A stretch of DNA of 49,362 nt from positions 1 through 49,362 of the forward strand of contig NZ_VDFV01000029.1 in the NCBI RefSeq assembly GCF_006152145.1, read 5' to 3'. Each line of letters starts with the position of its first letter. Position 1 is the stretch's first letter. Below are positions 41,628 to 49,362 of this stretch, piece by piece. The position numbers were made by a program, and so were the translations under genes. The stretch is from Rubellimicrobium roseum (GTDB lineage Bacteria; Pseudomonadota; Alphaproteobacteria; Rhodobacterales; Rhodobacteraceae). The notes beneath the pieces are model-generated. The model searched no databases, had not been told where the DNA came from, and worked only from the letters and a program-made list of their open reading frames with translations.

Positions 41628-43042
41628 CGAGGCTGCTGCGCAATCTTCCTCTGTCCGTCCGCGTGCCGGCCCTCGTCGCCGGCCTGATGATCCTCGTGGG
41701 GGTCGTCGCCTCGCAGCAGGTGCTCGCGGTTCTGGGGCGGGTTCAGGAGGAGCGGCTGAGGGAGATCGCCCGGCTCCAGGTCGAAGGCCTCGCGGTGGCG
41801 CTGGGCCCGGCGGTCCTGCGGGAGGATGTCTGGGAGGTCTACGACACGCTAGACAGGGCCTCTCTGGCGGCGGACGGCCGGCGCCTCGTGCTGACGGTGG
41901 TGGCCGATGGCCAGGGGCGCGTGCTCGCCGCCAGCGATCCGCGGCGCGCCCCGGTGGGCCGTCCCATCGGGCCGCTGGCTGAGGGCGCGCAAGCCCTTGA
42001 GGAGGTCGGTCTCGCGGCGGGCTTGGCGGAGATTCGCGTCCTAAGCTCCCTGGAATACCAGGGGCGCGTGGTTGGCCAGGTCTTGACCGAACTCGACGTG
42101 ACGGACCTTGCGGCCGAGCGGTCCCGCCTTGTCCGGATGCTCCTGGCCGGGAACGCCGTCCTCACGGCGCTCTTCGCCCTCGGAGGATACTGGACCGTGC
42201 GGCGCATGATGAGACCGTTGCGGGTGCTGGCTCGGCACATGGACATGACCGAAGGGCGGCCGACTGCGATCCCGCTCGATCCGCGTCACGACCCCGAGGT
42301 CGCGCGCCTCTTCCGCACCTACAATGACATGGCAGGCGCTGTCGAAGCGAGGTCCGAAGCCGAACGCAGATTCGCGGAGCGGGAGCGTTACGCGAGCCTC
42401 GGGCGCCTGTCCTCCTCGCTCGCGCATGAGATCAACAACCCGCTCGGGGGACTCCTCGCTACGGCCGACACGCTTCAGGCCTTTGCCGACCGCCCGGAGG
42501 TGGTCCAAGACGGTGCCGCCCTGATCGAGCGGGGCCTCCGGCACCTGCGCGATGTCGCCAAGGCGACACTGGAGCAGCACCGGCTCGACCCGGAGGGGGC
42601 ACCGCTCGGGGCCGACGACCTCGAGGATCTCCGGCTCCTCTTCTCGCCCGAGGCCCGGCGGCTGGAGCAGGCGCTCGAATGGCGGGTGGAGGCCCGCGGC
42701 GACACCCTCGCGCGACTGCCGGCGGCGCCGGTCCGGCAGATCGCGCTGAACCTGCTCCTGAACGGCTCCCGGGCGGCCGGCTCCGGCGGAACGGTGGGAC
42801 TCGATGTCGAGGAAGGCCCGGGAGAGCTTCGCGTCGTGGTCCGCGACAGCGGGCCCGGGCTTCCCGATTCGGCGCTCCGGCGGCTCCTGACCTCCGACCC
42901 GGGAGGCCCGGGCGGAGGGCTCGGGCTTCGGACGGTGCGGGACCTGGCCGCCGCTCTGGGCGCTCGTATCGATCACGCGAGGGCCGCGGGCCGCACGGAG
43001 ATCCGAGTCCGATTCCCCATTCCCGAGGTCGCCGCATGCTGA
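41624..43042 (+). CDS. aioS: AioS, arsenite-responsive sensor histidine kinase
   Basis: 472 residues; ATGA overlap with aioX. Two transmembrane helices (about 10-35 and 172-192) enclose a periplasmic domain of about 135 residues. Next come a HAMP-like segment (to 245), a HisKA domain with LGRLSSSLAHEINNPLGGLL (His268), and a HATPase with RQIALNLLLNGSRAAGSGG and GGGLGLRTVRDLAAALGAR. AioS normally senses AioX-arsenite in the periplasm. Here its partner gene is interrupted, so input may be lost or altered. Its stop overlaps the aioR start (ATGCTGA). Confidence 0.92.
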   Translation: MTRLLRNLPLSVRVPALVAGLMILVGVVASQQVLAVLGRVQEERLREIARLQVEGLAVALGPAVLREDVWEVYDTLDRASLAADGRRLVLTVVADGQGRVLAASDPRRAPVGRPIGPLAEGAQALEEVGLAAGLAEIRVLSSLEYQGRVVGQVLTELDVTDLAAERSRLVRMLLAGNAVLTALFALGGYWTVRRMMRPLRVLARHMDMTEGRPTAIPLDPRHDPEVARLFRTYNDMAGAVEARSEAERRFAERERYASLGRLSSSLAHEINNPLGGLLATADTLQAFADRPEVVQDGAALIERGLRHLRDVAKATLEQHRLDPEGAPLGADDLEDLRLLFSPEARRLEQALEWRVEARGDTLARLPAAPVRQIALNLLLNGSRAAGSGGTVGLDVEEGPGELRVVVRDSGPGLPDSALRRLLTSDPGGPGGGLGLRTVRDLAAALGARIDHARAAGRTEIRVRFPIPEVAAC

Positions 43043-44247
43043 GGGGCCGCCGCTTCGCTCTCGTTGAGGACGACGAGTTCATGGGCTCCGCCATCGAGCA
43101 GCGACTCAGGCTTGAGGGGGCCGAGGTCGTCTGGCTCAAGCAGGCCGTTCGGGCGCTCCCCGCAATCCGCACGCCCCGCGCGCCGATCGACGCGGTGATC
43201 TGCGACATCCGTCTCCCCGACGGCTCGGGCGAGGAGATCTATGGCGCGCTCTGCCGCACCCATGCGCCGCCGCCCTTCTTGTTCATCACCGGACAGGGCG
43301 ACATCGACCAGGCCGTGCGTCTGCTGCGGGCCGGGGCGCAAGACTACATGACCAAGCCTTTCGAGATGAGAACCTTCCTAGACCGGCTCTCGCATCTCCT
43401 GCGGGCGCGACCGAACGATCCCTTCGAGCCCCTGGGCGTCTCCCGAGTGGCCGAGGAGACGGCTCGCCGCTGCGCCGAATTCGCTGCCCAGGATTGCCCT
43501 GTGCTGATCCGCGGCGCCGGTGGAACGGGAAAGGTCCGTCTTGCGCAGCGGCTGCACGACCTCTCGGATCGCGCTTACGCGCCCTTCATCTCGCTTACGA
43601 GGTCGGCGGAGGACCAGACCACGGTCAACGTGTCTGACCTCGAGACTGCCATCGAGCGTGCTGGCGAAGGCACGCTTTATTTAATGAAGGTCGAGGCGCT
43701 GAACCAGGAGGCACAGGCTGTCCTCCTGGTTCGTCTGGGGGACGGGTTCCGTCTGATCGCGTCCTGTGGTCCTGGCTTCTCTCCCGAGACGAGCCCCTTC
43801 CGGGCCGATCTCTTCAGCCGCCTCGCCTCGGCCGAGATCGTGCTGCCTCCGCTGGCCGAGCACCCCGACGACGCGCTGTGGCTGGCGCAACGGATCTTTC
43901 AGGCGGTGAATGCGCGGCGGGCTGTCCCGCTCCGGGGCCTCTCCGCGTTGGCTGAAGCAGCGATCCTCGCCCACGACTGGCCTGGGAACGGGCGTGAGCT
44001 CAGGACGCGGCTCGTGCGCGCGGTGGGAGCCGCCACAGGGGAATGGCTTTTCCCGGCGGACCTCTTCCCCGAGCGGGTGGCCGAAGGTGAAACCCTGGCC
44101 CCACTCGCTGATATCCGTGAAGCCGCGGAGCGACGCCACATCCTGCTCGCGCTCGAGCAGGCGAACGGGCACGCCGGAGAGGCGGCCAGGCTTCTGGGCA
44201 TCTCTCGGACCACGCTCTGGGAAAAGATGCAGAAGCTGGGGATCTAA
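43036..44247 (+). CDS. aioR: AioR, NtrC-family response regulator with degenerate AAA+ domain
   Basis: 403 residues. Receiver domain (1-120): FALVEDDEF, phospho-acceptor Asp57 in VICDIRLPDGSGEE, Lys107 in YMTKPFEM. The AAA+ domain (about 130-350) is atypical: Walker A is GAGGTGK (160-166), but the Walker B segment is GTLYLMKVEAL instead of GTLFLDEI, and the GAFTGA loop that contacts sigma-54 is absent, with only TRSAEDQTTVNVSDLETAIE in that place. The C-terminal conserved HDWPGNGRELRTRL and a Fis-type helix-turn-helix (LLGISRTTLWEKMQKLGI, 385-403) are intact. It may therefore not activate sigma-54 promoters in the usual way. It is the last gene before the aioBA pair, 149 bp upstream. Confidence 0.9.
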   Translation: MLRGRRFALVEDDEFMGSAIEQRLRLEGAEVVWLKQAVRALPAIRTPRAPIDAVICDIRLPDGSGEEIYGALCRTHAPPPFLFITGQGDIDQAVRLLRAGAQDYMTKPFEMRTFLDRLSHLLRARPNDPFEPLGVSRVAEETARRCAEFAAQDCPVLIRGAGGTGKVRLAQRLHDLSDRAYAPFISLTRSAEDQTTVNVSDLETAIERAGEGTLYLMKVEALNQEAQAVLLVRLGDGFRLIASCGPGFSPETSPFRADLFSRLASAEIVLPPLAEHPDDALWLAQRIFQAVNARRAVPLRGLSALAEAAILAHDWPGNGRELRTRLVRAVGAATGEWLFPADLFPERVAEGETLAPLADIREAAERRHILLALEQANGHAGEAARLLGISRTTLWEKMQKLGI

Positions 44248-44258
44248 GCGCCTCAACC

Positions 44259-44274
44259 GTTCGGAAAACCGAAC
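44259..44274 (+). terminator. Small hairpin after aioR
   Basis: GTTCGG-AAAA-CCGAAC, a perfect 6-bp stem with a four-base loop, 12 bases after the aioR stop. It has no U-rich tail, so it may be an attenuator or a processing site rather than a full terminator. Confidence 0.3.
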
Positions 44275-44396
44275 AGGCCGAATTCCTCAATGCGGTCAAT
44301 AGCTTTCTGCGCCGCGGAAAGATTCGGGCCTGACTTCGTGCAGGCCATCGCGTCACCTACGATCGGTTCAAAGAAGACCGAGGGGAGGAGACCACC

Positions 44397-44930
44397 ATGA
44401 AGTGCGGCAAACTCGTCGATGTCGGCCGGCGAAGCTTCCTCAGAGGGGGACTGATGACCGGCGCCGGAGTCGCAGCGGCGGCCGTCGCCGGGACGGGCGC
44501 CGCGCCAGCTCATGCGCAGACCTCGCTCGCGCGCGTCCAGAATCCGTCCACGCGACTCGCGAACTTGGCGGATCTCGTCGTTAACGAGCCCCTCGACATC
44601 ACCTACCCGGACGAGGACAGCCCTGGCGTGCTCCTCAAGCTCGGGACCCCCGTGCAGGGCGGCGTCGGCCCTGACGGCGACGTGGTCGCCTTCTCGGTCA
44701 TGTGCCCGCACAAGGGCTGGCTCATGTCCTACAACACCGCGGACAAGACGCTGAACTGCCCCGGCCACTTCTCGCGCTTCGACTGCGAGGCCGGCGGGCA
44801 GCAGGTCTGGGGTCATGCGACGCAGAACCTGCCGCAGTTCCAGCTCCGTGTGGACGAGACGGGCGACATCTTCGCCGAAGGTGCCGACGAGCTGATCTAC
44901 GGCCGCCTCTCCAACGTGCTCCAGGCCTGA
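44397..44930 (+). CDS. aioB: AioB, Rieske small subunit of arsenite oxidase
   Basis: 177 residues; GGGGAGGAG before the ATG. The N-terminus has a twin-arginine signal (GRRSFLRGGLMTGAGVAA), so the folded complex is exported to the periplasm. The Rieske 2Fe-2S ligands follow C-x-H-x15-C-x2-H: Cys103, His105, Cys121 and His124 (CPHKGW and CPGHFS). The positions that form the disulfide in many Rieske proteins are Trp108 and Gly123, so the disulfide is absent, as in rhizobial-type AioB. AioB passes electrons from AioA to cytochrome c. It is 14 bases upstream of aioA. Confidence 0.97.
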   Translation: MKCGKLVDVGRRSFLRGGLMTGAGVAAAAVAGTGAAPAHAQTSLARVQNPSTRLANLADLVVNEPLDITYPDEDSPGVLLKLGTPVQGGVGPDGDVVAFSVMCPHKGWLMSYNTADKTLNCPGHFSRFDCEAGGQQVWGHATQNLPQFQLRVDETGDIFAEGADELIYGRLSNVLQA

Positions 44931-44944
44931 GGGGGGACCGAACA

Positions 44945-47521
44945 ATGGCTTTCAAGCGTCAGATCGACCGGCTGCCGATCATCCCGGCCAACGCCCGCGT
45001 CAACAACGTGACCTGCCACTACTGCATCGTCGGATGCGGCTACAAAGCCTATTCCTGGCCCATCAACCAGCAGGGCGGAACAGCGGCCTCCGAGAACTGG
45101 GCCGGCGTGGATCTGTCCGAGCAGCAGTATCAGGACACCGATGCCTGGTATGCGCCCTCCATGTACAACGTCGTCCGACAGGACGGCCGCGATGTCCACC
45201 TCGTCATCAAGCCCGACGTGGATTGCGTCGTGAATTCCGGCCTGGGCTCCATCCGTGGGGCCCGCATGGCCGAGAACCGCCGCTCCGAAGTCACGGGCAC
45301 CCAACTCCAGCGTCTGACCGAGCCGATGGTCTGGCGCTACGGCTCCTGGCAGCCCACGAGCTGGGACGACGCGCTCGACCTCGTGGCGCAGGTCACCGCG
45401 CGAGTCGTCACGGAGGGAAGCGAGGACGATCTCTACGTCTCAATGTTCGACCATGGCGGCTCGGCGGGCGGCTACGAGAACACCTGGGGCACGGGCAAGC
45501 TCTACTTCGGCGCCATGAAGGTGAAGAACGTCCGCATCCACAACCGCCCCGCCTACAACTCCGAGGTCCATGCGACGCGCGACATGGGCGTGGGCGAGCT
45601 CAACAACGCCTACGAGGACGCCGAGCTCGCCGACACGATCATGGTCGTCGGGGCGAACCCGCTCGAGACCCAGACGAACTACTTCCTGAACCACTGGATC
45701 CCGAACCTCCAGGGCGCGACGCTGTCGAAGAAGCGCGAGATGATGCCCGACGAGCCGCACGAGGCCGGACGCATCATCATCGTCGATCCTCGCCGCACGG
45801 TCACGGTCAACGCCTGTGAGGAGACGGCCGGACCGGAGAATGTCCTCCACCTCCAGATCAACTCGGGCACCGATATGGTGCTGTTCAATGCGCTCCTGAC
45901 CCACATCGCCGATCAGGGCTGGGTGGATCAGGACTTCATCGACAACCACACCGCCCTGGGCGGCGAGCTGGCGGCCGATGATGCCATGGGTGAGGTGGCG
46001 GGCGCCTCGGGGCAGGAGATGCTGCCGCGCAAGCCCAGGACCGAAGGTCAGCCCACCGACCTCACTACCTTCGCCGAGGCGCTCGCCCGGAACCGCACCT
46101 CGATCGAGGATGCGGCCGAAATTACTGGCCTCAACCCCGCCGACATCATCAAGGCGGCCGAATGGATCGCCATGCCGAAGGAAGGCGGCTTCCGGCGACG
46201 CACCATGATCGGCTACGAGAAGGGCATCATCTGGGGCAACGACAACTACCGCACCAACGGCGCGCTGGTGAACCTCGCGCTGGCCACCGGCAACATCGGG
46301 CGGGAGGGCGGAGGTTGCGTTCGCCTGGGCGGCCATCAAGAGGGGTACGTGCGCCCATCCGATGCCCATGTCGGGCGCCCCGCCCCCTACGTGGATCAGC
46401 TCATCATCCAGGGCGGCGGCAAGGTCCACCACGTCTGGGCCTGCGACCACTACAAGACCACGCTCAACGCCACCGAGTTCAAGCGCGTCTACAATCACCG
46501 CACAAACATGGTGAAGGAAGCCATGGACGCCGCCGCCGGCAAGACGCGCGAGGAACTGGTGGACGCCATCGTCGCGGCGGTGAACGCGGGCGGGCTCTTC
46601 TCGGTCAACGTGGACATCATCCACACCAAGATCGGCCAAGGCGCGCACGTCATCCTGCCGGCGGTCGAGTCGGGCGAGATGGACCTCACCTCCATGAACG
46701 GCGAGCGGCGGATGCGGCTCGTGGAGCGCTATATGGACGGCCCCGGCGTGGCTCAGCCGGATTGCCTCATCGCGGCCGGGATCGCTCAGAATATGGAGAG
46801 AGTCCTCACCGAGATGGGGCGCACCGACTACGCGGCGCAGTTCCAGGGCTTCGACTGGCTGACGGTCGAGGACGTGTTCAACGATGGGTACCGCCAGAAT
46901 GCGGGGGGCGGCGAGTTCGTGACCTACGACCGCCTGCGCGCCATGGGCAACAACGGCTTCCAGGAGCCGGCGGTGGGGCTCGACGGCGAGACCATCGTTG
47001 GCACCCCGCGCCTCTACGCCGACGGGAAGTTCGGGACCGAGGACGGGCGCGCCCTCTTCTGTGTGGCAGAATGGAACGGGCTCCAGGCGCCCGGCAAGGA
47101 GGAGCAGCGGGCGAACCACGCCTTCCTCATCAACAACGGCCGTTCGAACATCAACTGGCAGAACTGGTTCCTCGACCAAGACAACGAGTTCGTCCGCGAC
47201 CGCTTCCCCTATCCCTTCATCCAGATGCACCCCGACGACCTTGCAGAACTCGGAGTGGCCCAAGGGGACCTTGTAGAGGTTTGGAATGCCGATGGGGCGA
47301 CACAGGCCATGGTCTACCCCACCGACACGGTCAGGCCGAAGGAGACGTTCATGCTCTTCGCCTCGCCCGCCGGGGTGCAGGGCAACGTCATCAATGCCGG
47401 CGTCAACGAGCTCGTCCTGCCCAACTACAAGCAGACCTGGGCCAACATCCGGAAGCTCTCGGCGGCTCCGGCCACGGTCACCGGCCTGTCGTTCAAGTCG
47501 TGGGAGTACGACGCGGGCTGA
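44945..47521 (+). CDS. aioA: AioA, molybdopterin large subunit of arsenite oxidase
   Basis: 858 residues. Near the N-terminus is the 3Fe-4S cluster motif CHYCIVGC (Cys24, Cys27, Cys31). Further AioA signatures are SGLGSIRGARMAENRRSEVT, ATRDMGVGELNNAYEDAELA, GANPLETQTNYFLNHWIPNL and the C-terminal FASPAGVQGNVINAGVNELV. It belongs to the DMSO reductase family, with a molybdenum bis-pterin cofactor, and oxidises arsenite to arsenate in the periplasm. It has no signal of its own and is exported with AioB through Tat. The reading frame is intact, so arsenite oxidation is possible even though aioX is broken. The length is slightly above the usual 820-850. Confidence 0.98.
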   Translation: MAFKRQIDRLPIIPANARVNNVTCHYCIVGCGYKAYSWPINQQGGTAASENWAGVDLSEQQYQDTDAWYAPSMYNVVRQDGRDVHLVIKPDVDCVVNSGLGSIRGARMAENRRSEVTGTQLQRLTEPMVWRYGSWQPTSWDDALDLVAQVTARVVTEGSEDDLYVSMFDHGGSAGGYENTWGTGKLYFGAMKVKNVRIHNRPAYNSEVHATRDMGVGELNNAYEDAELADTIMVVGANPLETQTNYFLNHWIPNLQGATLSKKREMMPDEPHEAGRIIIVDPRRTVTVNACEETAGPENVLHLQINSGTDMVLFNALLTHIADQGWVDQDFIDNHTALGGELAADDAMGEVAGASGQEMLPRKPRTEGQPTDLTTFAEALARNRTSIEDAAEITGLNPADIIKAAEWIAMPKEGGFRRRTMIGYEKGIIWGNDNYRTNGALVNLALATGNIGREGGGCVRLGGHQEGYVRPSDAHVGRPAPYVDQLIIQGGGKVHHVWACDHYKTTLNATEFKRVYNHRTNMVKEAMDAAAGKTREELVDAIVAAVNAGGLFSVNVDIIHTKIGQGAHVILPAVESGEMDLTSMNGERRMRLVERYMDGPGVAQPDCLIAAGIAQNMERVLTEMGRTDYAAQFQGFDWLTVEDVFNDGYRQNAGGGEFVTYDRLRAMGNNGFQEPAVGLDGETIVGTPRLYADGKFGTEDGRALFCVAEWNGLQAPGKEEQRANHAFLINNGRSNINWQNWFLDQDNEFVRDRFPYPFIQMHPDDLAELGVAQGDLVEVWNADGATQAMVYPTDTVRPKETFMLFASPAGVQGNVINAGVNELVLPNYKQTWANIRKLSAAPATVTGLSFKSWEYDAG

Positions 47522-47531
47522 GCCGCGCCAG

Positions 47532-47557
47532 TCCGGCCGGGGCTGCACCCGGCCGGA
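47532..47557 (+). terminator. Terminator-like hairpin after aioA
   Basis: TCCGGCCGGG-gctgca-CCCGGCCGGA, a perfect 10-bp stem with a six-base loop, 10 bases after the aioA stop. There is no run of T afterwards, so the terminator is probably Rho-assisted or the hairpin stabilises the aioBA message. Confidence 0.55.
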
Positions 47558-47709
47558 TGCGATCCTGGTGCTCTTCCTCGACCAAGTCTGAAGGGGCCCA
47601 GTTCGGTTCGCCGCGTCCCATCCTGCTCGAGGGCAACGCTCGACAAGCGGTTGCCCTCACTCACAGGGACGCCCTAGGTCAGCCCGTCAGCAGGGCGGAG
47701 CGATCGAGA

Positions 47710-48462
47710 ATGGCCGACACCTCGGAGGCGATGTGGCTGGCGCTCGCCTTCCTGGTCGTGGCGCTTGTCTAGGCCTCAGTCGGGCAGGCGGGCGCTTCGG
47801 GCTACATCGCGGTCATGGGGCTTGCCGGCATGGCGCCCCTGGCCATGAAAACAACCGCTCTGGCCCTCAAGCTGCTCGTGGCCGGCATCGGCACGGCCCA
47901 GTTCTAGCGAACAGGACGGCTCTCTTGGCGGGCGGTCTACCCCTTCGCGGTCCTGGGCTTCCCGTTCTCGGTGCTGGGCGGCGCGGTCCACTTGCCCACC
48001 GATGTCTACTATACCGTGGTGGGAGCCGTGCTCGTGCTCTCGGCGCTCCTGATGGCCAGGTCTGCTCTGCGACGGATTGCCGGAGCCCCGGAGACGGCCC
48101 GGCCACCTCCGTTCCTGCCTGCCCTTGCGACCGGTGCAGCCATCGGCTTTGTGTCCGGCACCACCGGCACTGGAGGCGGGGTGTTCCTCGCCCCCGTCAT
48201 TCTTGCCATGAACTGGGCTCCGGCCCGGCAGACGGCCACGATTACGGCCGTCTACAACCTCATGAACTCGGCTGCCGCTCTCGCAGGCGCGTCGGCTTCA
48301 TGGGGCTCCCTCCCGACCGCACTCCCGCTATGGCTCCTCGCCGTCGGTGCCGGCGGGTCTGCCGGAGCCTTCGTCGGAAGCCGCTATCTGCCGGATCGGG
48401 TGCTGCGCACGATCCTGGCCCTTCTACTGCTGCTCTCAGGGCTCAAACTGATACTGGAGTAA
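47710..48462 (+). pseudogene. TSUP (sulfite exporter TauE/SafE) permease with two amber codons
   Basis: A single frame from ATG 47710 to the stop at 48460 contains MADTSEAMWLALAFLVVALV, TAG at 47770-47772, ASVGQAGASGYIAVMGLAGM, LKLLVAGIGTAQF, TAG at 47905-47907, then RTGRLSWRAVYPFAVLGFPF and GFVSGTTGTGGGVFLAPVIL. The pattern is a TSUP permease of about 250 residues. The second TAG stands where the family has W (QFWRxGRLSWR), i.e. TGG to TAG. The remainder from 47971 to 48462 is intact. It lies downstream of aioA beyond a hairpin; such transporters are frequent near arsenic and sulfur genes. Confidence 0.85.
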
Positions 48463-49296
48463 GATGGCGACGCAGAAATGTTCATTGCCGCACGGGATGG
48501 CCGACCTCACCTGTTCAGTCTCTTGAGCCGTGCATTTCCTAGGTGGACATGGCTTCAGTGCCTAGGCCCGGCACCAGCGGCAGGGCGAACAGCCAGGCAT
48601 CTTTGGTCTCCGGCCGCGCAGGACGGCTTCTGATTCACCTCTGCATCCACCTTCCGAAAACGAGGGACCAACTCGAAGAAAGGTCACAAACGATCCTGGA
48701 CCGACGGTCCCGGGGTCTGCACGTGTGACTTCATCGGGGTCGGCCAAGAGGTGTCACACCGCAGCTACGAGCCTCGTAGCAGAAGTCTGACACCAAGATG
48801 AAAGATGAGGATGAATCAGATGCATAGTTATTAGAAGAGCCTTCGGGCGGGCGTCCAGGTTGCGCTGGCGGTCGCACCAACCCCCTGGCTCGGCGATTCT
48901 CGTGACTATGTAGCAGAGCGGCAGCGCAGTGCCGTGAGGCACGCTGGACCTGCGGTGCCTACCTTCATCGTCGATGGCGACTGTGTTCAGCTCCGGAGCC
49001 AAGGCAATGTTCAACATCGCCCTGCATTCACTTACAGCCTCGGGCTTGCTCCGAGCCGCAGCGCCGAAGAGGGCTCGATCCCATGTGCTCGTCAGCAGAG
49101 AACTCGAACATGGAAGGGCGCGATCGAACACGCTACCTCGGCCGACGGCTTCGACCGGCTTCTCAAGCTCGAACAGGTCTGCGACCAACTGGGGCGCTCA
49201 CCCGCCAGCATCTGACCCGAGGCGGCCAGACAGGATTCAGCAGGGGCGATCGCTCAGCCGGAAACAGACCCAAGGAGGAGTCCCGCAGATTGGTGT
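48463..49296. other. Gene-poor tail
   Basis: About 830 bases without a gene I can support. Open frames on both strands (48754-49188 minus and 48934-49215 plus) overlap each other and do not resemble known families. A perfect inverted repeat lies at 48764-48780. Base composition is somewhat lower in GC around 48780-48900. Confidence 0.5.
48764..48780. repeat. Perfect 17-bp inverted repeat
   Basis: GCTACGAG-C-CTCGTAGC, an 8-bp perfect palindrome with a one-base centre. Nearby are GTGTCACAC (a smaller palindrome at about 48751-48759) and AGTCTGACACC. It could be an operator or a recombinase site; the context does not decide. Confidence 0.4.
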
Positions 49297-49362
49297 GTGT
49301 CAATCGGCACGGGATCGGGACCCTGGATCGGCGTTCAAGAGGGACCCCGGTGTGGATGCGGC
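49297..49362 (+). mobile_element. Possible left end of an IS21-family element
   Basis: The last 66 bases read TGTGTCAATCGGCACGGGAT, then GGATCGGCGTTCAAGAGGGA and CCCC. GGATCGGCGTTCAAxAGGGACCCC-type repeats upstream of istA are, from memory, characteristic of IS21-family ends, which start TGT. The transposase genes would lie beyond the window. Confidence 0.35.

Noticed and set aside
44330-44346. Sigma-54 promoter before aioB around GGGCCTGACTTCGTGCA
   Set aside because: The GG and GC elements are one base too far apart (11 instead of 10) and the flanking consensus bases are poor.
45440-47548. 702-codon open frame on the strand opposite aioA, and similar long frames opposite 5279-6727 and 20047-21912
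   Set aside because: They are antisense to well-recognised genes in high-GC DNA with strong third-position bias, and their products are low-complexity Val/Arg/His-rich.
47770-47907. TAG codons in the TSUP gene as pyrrolysine or other recoding
   Set aside because: Nothing else in the window points to amber recoding, and the second TAG replaces a conserved tryptophan by one base change, which is ordinary nonsense mutation.
48754-49215. Overlapping open frames on both strands in the right tail
   Set aside because: They overlap each other, have no ribosome sites and resemble no family.

Overview
The window is a high-GC, alphaproteobacterial-type accessory region. Signs of this are LOV- and HWE-type histidine kinases, a DUF1127 protein, a BigR/SqrR persulfide sensor, an ArsR-ArsC fusion and an aioXSRBA arsenite-oxidase operon. 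I cannot name the genus. The number of mobile-element traces and freshly broken genes suggests a plasmid, genomic island or other fluid part of the genome.

Left edge (1-3395): a lower-GC block carries an ABC-3C-type conflict system on the minus strand, in the order SMEK-domain protein, middle component, ABC ATPase. The ATPase start codon is at 267 and only about 66 codons look homologous before the sequence changes into what resembles an IS end. Next come a Tn3-type resolvase with a res-like upstream region, a frameshifted WGR-domain gene and a gene-free stretch.

3396-15427: a class V aminotransferase-fold enzyme, a LOV hybrid histidine kinase, a GAF histidine kinase, an IS1182-family element (8247-9974), a small membrane gene cluster (MAPEG, heme-copper-oxidase-like, DUF1127, cupin) facing a TetR regulator across two matching operators, a MITE-like element with 8-bp target duplications, a two-domain GNAT and an MFS transporter.

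15970-21054: a cell-envelope regulon. Three L,D-transpeptidases and a DUF302 protein surround a QseBC/PmrAB-like two-component system. Two identical-architecture CTTAAG-N5-CTTAAG boxes lie in the two divergent promoter regions.

21313-26696: a sulfide/persulfide operon with two YeeE/YedE half-transporters, a persulfide dioxygenase-like protein, a DUF442 protein, a SulP anion transporter, a second MBL dioxygenase and a BigR/SqrR regulator whose two cysteines are spaced as in the characterised sensors.

26702-33048: a sensory cluster with a fossil of a PAS kinase, an HWE kinase, a LOV kinase plus single-domain response regulator, a Crp/Fnr regulator and a truncated, frameshifted hybrid kinase.

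33313-47521: an arsenic island. ArsR-ArsC fusion, GAPDH and ArsJ should reduce arsenate and export it as 1-arseno-3-phosphoglycerate. Acr3 and an ArsK-like MFS protein should export arsenite. A GNAT and a second ArsR complete that half. DUF6428 and OsmC genes lead into aioX (interrupted by TGA), aioS, aioR (with a degenerate AAA+ domain), aioB and aioA. A terminator hairpin follows.

47710-49362: a TSUP permease pseudogene with two amber codons, a gene-poor tail and possibly the start of an IS21-type element.

A recurring theme is single-lesion gene decay: WGR, the hybrid kinase, the PAS fossil, aioX and TSUP are each broken by one frameshift or one or two stop codons in otherwise well-conserved frames.
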